8,765 nucleotides of DNA from positions 1-8,765 of the forward strand of contig JACZRM010000056.1 of assembly GCA_022576105.1 (NCBI GenBank). Reading direction: 5' to 3'. Every line of letters starts with the position of its first letter. Position 1 is the stretch's first letter. The notes under the pieces are model-generated. The model did not search any database, was not told the origin of the DNA, and saw nothing but the letters and a program-made list of their open reading frames with translations. The stretch comes from Chloroflexota bacterium. Its GTDB lineage: Bacteria; Chloroflexota; Dehalococcoidia; UBA3495. A program made the position numbers and the translations under genes. This document shows positions 6,062 to 8,765 of this stretch, in pieces.

Positions 6062-8257
6062 ATGTCGCAAATACCAACACAATACATTGACGTTTCCCTG
6101 GTTACCCGCCTCAGGCTGAACGCTTGGGCGGGAATAAACCCGGTATTGTTGACCGGCTCCCTGGACTGGCTGGCTTACGGGGGAATCACCCTGCTGCACC
6201 TGCTGACCGGGTTGCTGTTTATCTTCAACACCGCGTCGGGACAATCCGATGGATTCCATAGCTTGCCTCTGGATGAAGCCTGGACCAGAATGGTCTACGC
6301 CCGCAATTTTGCCGAGCACTTTGCTTTCCAGTACAACCCGGGAACCGCCGAGGCTGGATTCACCAGCCCCCTCTGGGTGATTCTGCTGGGCGGTATCTAT
6401 AAGGTGACGGCCTTCACCGGGGTTACTCTTCCCGCAATTGCCAAACTCCTGGGGATTGGATTCGGCATCGGCGCCAGCATAGTTGCTCTCAAGTTGGTGC
6501 AGACGATTACCGGCAGTAAGGGACTTGCATTAATGGCCGCCGCAGTCATTGCGCTGGAGCCATTTTTCACATTCTCCAAGGTATCCGGCACCGAGTCGGC
6601 GCTATTCGCCTTTGCGGCCCTGGCCGCCGCCGCGGCCTATTACCGCAACCGGCTGGCTTGGACCGGGGTTCTGCTGGCGTTGGCAGTGGCCGCCCGGCCG
6701 GAGGGCTTGCTGCTGCTGGTGCTCACCGGCATTGCCCTGGGCCTGAAGATACTGTGGGAGAGGGGAGACCTGCGGCTGGTACCCGGAAAAGACCTGTTGA
6801 TTGCCATCAAGGTGGCCGGGCCATCGGCGCTGGTGATTCTGCTCAGCACCGCGATGAACATGACGGCCAACGGTACACCCTATCCCAACAGTTATCTGGT
6901 CGCCCACGTTCCAACGGGACTCCTGGATCTGCCCAACTTGTGGAGCTTGCTTGGCGGATATCTGGCCTCCACCAGCTTCTTCGCATCATCTGGAATTGCG
7001 GCCTCATCCGTATTGCTGGTACTGGCCTGGATTCGATACATCCGGCACCGGCGGTTCAACGGCCTACCCTTGCTGGCCTTTCCTCTGGTCCTGATCTACT
7101 CGATGTCGGTGAATCTTCCCTTCGAGGCCTCCGGCTGGACCATTACCGACCGCCGGTATCTCGACCCGGTGCTGCCTTTCCTGGTGGTGGGGCTGGCCGT
7201 CGGCATTTTCTACGCCCGCGGCCTCCTGGGAAGCCTGGGGTTGTCCATGCGCACCGGCGAATCTACTTCCTTGCTGAAATGGAAAGGCGCAGGATGGGCC
7301 ATAATCCGCCCGGGCTCCACCGGCGCCAAGTGGATCGGCCTGCTCCTCACCCTATTTTTTGGGTTGCTGGTGATATTGCCCTACGCTCAGATTCCCAGAG
7401 ACTTTGTAGCCTTGAGCCAGCAGTATTCGTGGAACAACCGTAACCTGCAGGAGGTCAATGTGGCCGCCGCTCATTGGGTGGCCCAGAACCTACCAAAAGA
7501 AGCGGTGCTGGGGGTCTTGGAAGGAGGAGCCATCAGGTTCTTCGGAAACCAATCGGTGATCGACCTATCGGGAATTAACACCCACACCGCCATCGGCAAG
7601 CCCGTTTTCCAGGCCGCTCAGGAACACAACATCGACTACCTGGTCGCTTTCCGCAACATCTACTTCGATAGCTGGCCGCGGGGCGACGAAGTGGCCGCCT
7701 TCTCCACGGAACAAAACACCATTCTCCCAGGTGCAGAGCTGGTGGTGTACCAGGTCAGTTGGGACCGGGTGGTTACCCTGGCGGATAAGACGATACCCCA
7801 CACGTTGGATGTTTCAGGTCTAGTCCTGATAGATTTTCTGGATGTGGGCAATCAAGCCCAGGAAGAAGCCCATTTCTACGCTCTCGACCAGCCCAGCACA
7901 CTGGTAGAGCGGGTTTTCCACATCGCCAAGGAACAGGGACAGGGAATAGACATCAAGGACGACGCCCGCACCAGCACCGGCTCAGAAGAGTTTGTAGTCA
8001 AGTCCCAGCCGGGCCGGCCCCTGATCCTGGCCAAGCGGTACGACGCGGCGGTGGGCGGCTCGGTAGCTGTGTATGTTGAGGACAAATTCGTGGGCGACTG
8101 GGACCTGGCCCCCCGGGACTTTGTCTTTGGCGAGGACACCTTCCATATTGGCCCGGAGGTAATTACGGGCACGACCACCAAGCTGAGATTCGAGTACCTG
8201 ATGCGTCCCGGCACCAACCTGAACAGTTTTTACTACTGGATTTACACCAGCCGCTAA
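6062..8257 (+). CDS. GT-C-like multi-pass glycosyltransferase (PMT/ArnT-like) with C-terminal soluble domain
   Basis: This 731-residue protein has about ten to twelve hydrophobic segments from about 37 to 440. Its first extracytoplasmic loop carries LPLDEAWTRMVYARN, where Asp71-Glu72 match the acidic pair at the start of GT-C enzymes that use lipid-linked sugars. TESALFAF (177-184) and AARPEGLLLLV (210-220) are typical of this superfamily. A soluble part follows: the segment 466-505, ending FFGNQSVIDLSGI, is common after the membrane core, and residues about 575-731 are beta-rich and could be a carbohydrate-binding sandwich. Expected role: transfer of a sugar from a polyprenyl carrier at the outer face of the membrane, acceptor unknown. 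It starts 24 bases after the GT2 stop, but no Shine-Dalgarno sequence is visible before this ATG, so it may be translated by coupling or start elsewhere nearby. It is probably the last gene of the operon. Confidence 0.82.
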   Translation: MSQIPTQYIDVSLVTRLRLNAWAGINPVLLTGSLDWLAYGGITLLHLLTGLLFIFNTASGQSDGFHSLPLDEAWTRMVYARNFAEHFAFQYNPGTAEAGFTSPLWVILLGGIYKVTAFTGVTLPAIAKLLGIGFGIGASIVALKLVQTITGSKGLALMAAAVIALEPFFTFSKVSGTESALFAFAALAAAAAYYRNRLAWTGVLLALAVAARPEGLLLLVLTGIALGLKILWERGDLRLVPGKDLLIAIKVAGPSALVILLSTAMNMTANGTPYPNSYLVAHVPTGLLDLPNLWSLLGGYLASTSFFASSGIAASSVLLVLAWIRYIRHRRFNGLPLLAFPLVLIYSMSVNLPFEASGWTITDRRYLDPVLPFLVVGLAVGIFYARGLLGSLGLSMRTGESTSLLKWKGAGWAIIRPGSTGAKWIGLLLTLFFGLLVILPYAQIPRDFVALSQQYSWNNRNLQEVNVAAAHWVAQNLPKEAVLGVLEGGAIRFFGNQSVIDLSGINTHTAIGKPVFQAAQEHNIDYLVAFRNIYFDSWPRGDEVAAFSTEQNTILPGAELVVYQVSWDRVVTLADKTIPHTLDVSGLVLIDFLDVGNQAQEEAHFYALDQPSTLVERVFHIAKEQGQGIDIKDDARTSTGSEEFVVKSQPGRPLILAKRYDAAVGGSVAVYVEDKFVGDWDLAPRDFVFGEDTFHIGPEVITGTTTKLRFEYLMRPGTNLNSFYYWIYTSR

Positions 8258-8290
8258 TTTCGATTTAAGTTTAGTTGTGTCTGGCTAGGG

Positions 8291-8322
8291 CCGGGCAATC
8301 ACTGAGGATTGCCTGGATTTCT
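8291..8322 (+). terminator. Possible rho-independent terminator of the surface operon
   Basis: A 10-base stem (8291-8300 with 8307-8316, one G-U pair, otherwise complementary) with a 6-base loop is followed by ATTTCTT. It lies 33 bases after the stop at 8257. The T tract is short and interrupted, so termination strength is uncertain. The left arm also forms the left end of the foldback. Confidence 0.45.
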
Positions 8323-8456
8323 TGGCCTACCGCCCAAATTGGCTTGGTTTCGATACGCTTCGCCACTCAACCAGCCTTTCCGCAGGTCGAGTTGGCCGAA
8401 AGGCCGTATCGAGACCCAGGCCAGGCCCCAAAGAACTTTAACTACGTGATTGCCCG
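8292..8456. repeat. 165-bp imperfect foldback element with 11-bp perfect inverted ends (MITE- or REP-like)
   Basis: CGGGCAATCAC at 8292-8302 is the exact reverse complement of GTGATTGCCCG at 8446-8456. Nested inside and nearly concentric is a second palindrome: 8346-8372 (starting GGTTTCGATACG) against 8385-8416 (ending CGTATCGAGACC), with a loop near 8373-8384. Further partial matches join the two, so most of the 165 bp can fold back. There is no coding capacity and I see no clear target-site duplication. It could be a non-autonomous mobile element or a bacterial interspersed palindrome. The GATACG-type arms resemble short repeats I associate with Actinobacteria and Chloroflexota genomes. 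Confidence 0.6.
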
Positions 8457-8472
8457 TCCATAATTCTCCTGG

Positions 8473-8501
8473 TTGACAAGGTCAGGATTCCAGGACAACA
8501 T
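8473..8501 (+). promoter_or_regulatory. Possible promoter of the hydrolase gene
   Basis: TTGACA (8473-8478) is a perfect -35 consensus. At 17-base spacing lies CAACAT (8496-8501), which matches TATAAT at only three of six positions. It is placed 33 bases before the hydrolase ATG. Weak evidence. Confidence 0.25.
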
Positions 8502-8533
8502 GGCGTCCAACGCATTTTCGTAGTGAGGCCCAG

Positions 8534-8765
8534 ATGCCAAAAACACCAATCAACGGGATTGAACTTTACTATGAGTCCCACGGCGAAGGTCCGGCCATCG
8601 TGTTTTCCCACGGGCGGGGCGGCAACCACTTAAGCTGGTGGCAACAGATGGCCTCCTTCTCCAGCGAATACCGCTGCATTACCTTTGACCACCGGGGATG
8701 GGGTCTGACCGCCGACCAGCCCAATGGGCCGGGGCCCAAGGCATTTGTAGATGACCTGATCGCCC
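8534..8765 (+). CDS. Alpha/beta hydrolase, N-terminal 77 residues, cut by window edge
   Basis: The frame from the ATG at 8534 stays open to the end of the window. GAGG at 8525-8528, five bases before the ATG, supports the start. The protein begins with a short beta-hairpin-like stretch (INGIELYYESHGEG, residues 6-19), then VFSHGRGGNHLSWW (23-36), whose HGxGG is the oxyanion-hole motif of alpha/beta hydrolases. FDHRGWG (51-57) follows, equivalent to the conserved (F/Y)DxRGxG strand-turn. The nucleophile elbow, acid and histidine would lie beyond the edge, so activity and substrate cannot be judged. Hydrolases with this N-terminus include esterases and 3-oxoadipate enol-lactonase-like proteins. 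It is separated from the surface operon by the terminator-like hairpin and foldback, so it is probably an independent unit. Confidence 0.88.
   Translation, partial: MPKTPINGIELYYESHGEGPAIVFSHGRGGNHLSWWQQMASFSSEYRCITFDHRGWGLTADQPNGPGPKAFVDDLIA

Larger units (their letters stand above)
8258..8533. other. Intergenic region with hairpin, foldback repeat and hydrolase leader
   Basis: No convincing gene lies here. A 62-codon open frame at 8275-8463 is mostly foldback sequence and has no protein-like character. The gap contains a terminator-like hairpin (8291-8322), a foldback element (8292-8456) and a possible promoter (8473-8501). Confidence 0.6.

Noticed and set aside
8275..8463. 62-codon frame in the intergenic gap
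   Set aside because: It is composed mostly of the foldback repeat and has no recognisable protein motif or ribosome binding site.
8258..8533. CRISPR array, tRNA or riboswitch
   Set aside because: There are no spaced direct repeats, no cloverleaf and no known aptamer pattern; the structure is an inverted repeat.

Overview
The window looks like part of a bacterial metagenome or draft-genome contig with moderately high GC. It holds a co-directional (+ strand) membrane and cell-surface gene cluster, an intergenic foldback repeat, and the start of an alpha/beta hydrolase gene. The cluster resembles the XrtG type of exosortase system, described mainly from single-membrane (Gram-positive) bacteria. 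The hydrolase N-terminus and the GATACG-type palindrome remind me of Chloroflexota (Dehalococcoidia/SAR202-like) genomes. That lineage call is inference from protein style, not proof.

Layout. Positions 1 to about 640 encode the middle of PurM (AIR synthase), open at the left edge. Around 633-650 the reading frame passes without a stop into the C-terminal three quarters of a large polytopic membrane protein, which ends at 2708. The join sits in a PurM GNVPRVL motif, and codon use changes across it. It is best read as a chimera (assembly or recombination), not a functional fusion. Next come a secreted, C-terminally membrane-anchored beta-rich protein (2698-4050), an exosortase-family protein of XrtG type (4035-4649), a family 2 glycosyltransferase (4646-6037) and a GT-C-like multi-pass glycosyltransferase (6062-8257). 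The first four genes overlap by 4 to 16 bases, and the last starts 24 bases after its neighbour, so they look like one operon.

How they may work together. The large membrane protein, XrtG homologue and GT2 match the known XrtG neighbourhood. The 2698-4050 product has a signal peptide and ends in a hydrophobic helix followed by a basic cluster, the general layout of an exosortase substrate. The simplest model is that glycosyltransferases build a glycan, the exosortase handles the anchored protein, and the two products meet at the cell surface. No substrate or product is proven. The residue where exosortases usually carry the catalytic cysteine reads as serine here.

The gap 8258-8533 contains a terminator-like hairpin nested in a roughly 165-bp imperfect foldback with 11-bp perfect inverted ends, then a possible -35 box and a ribosome binding site for the hydrolase, which runs off the right edge.
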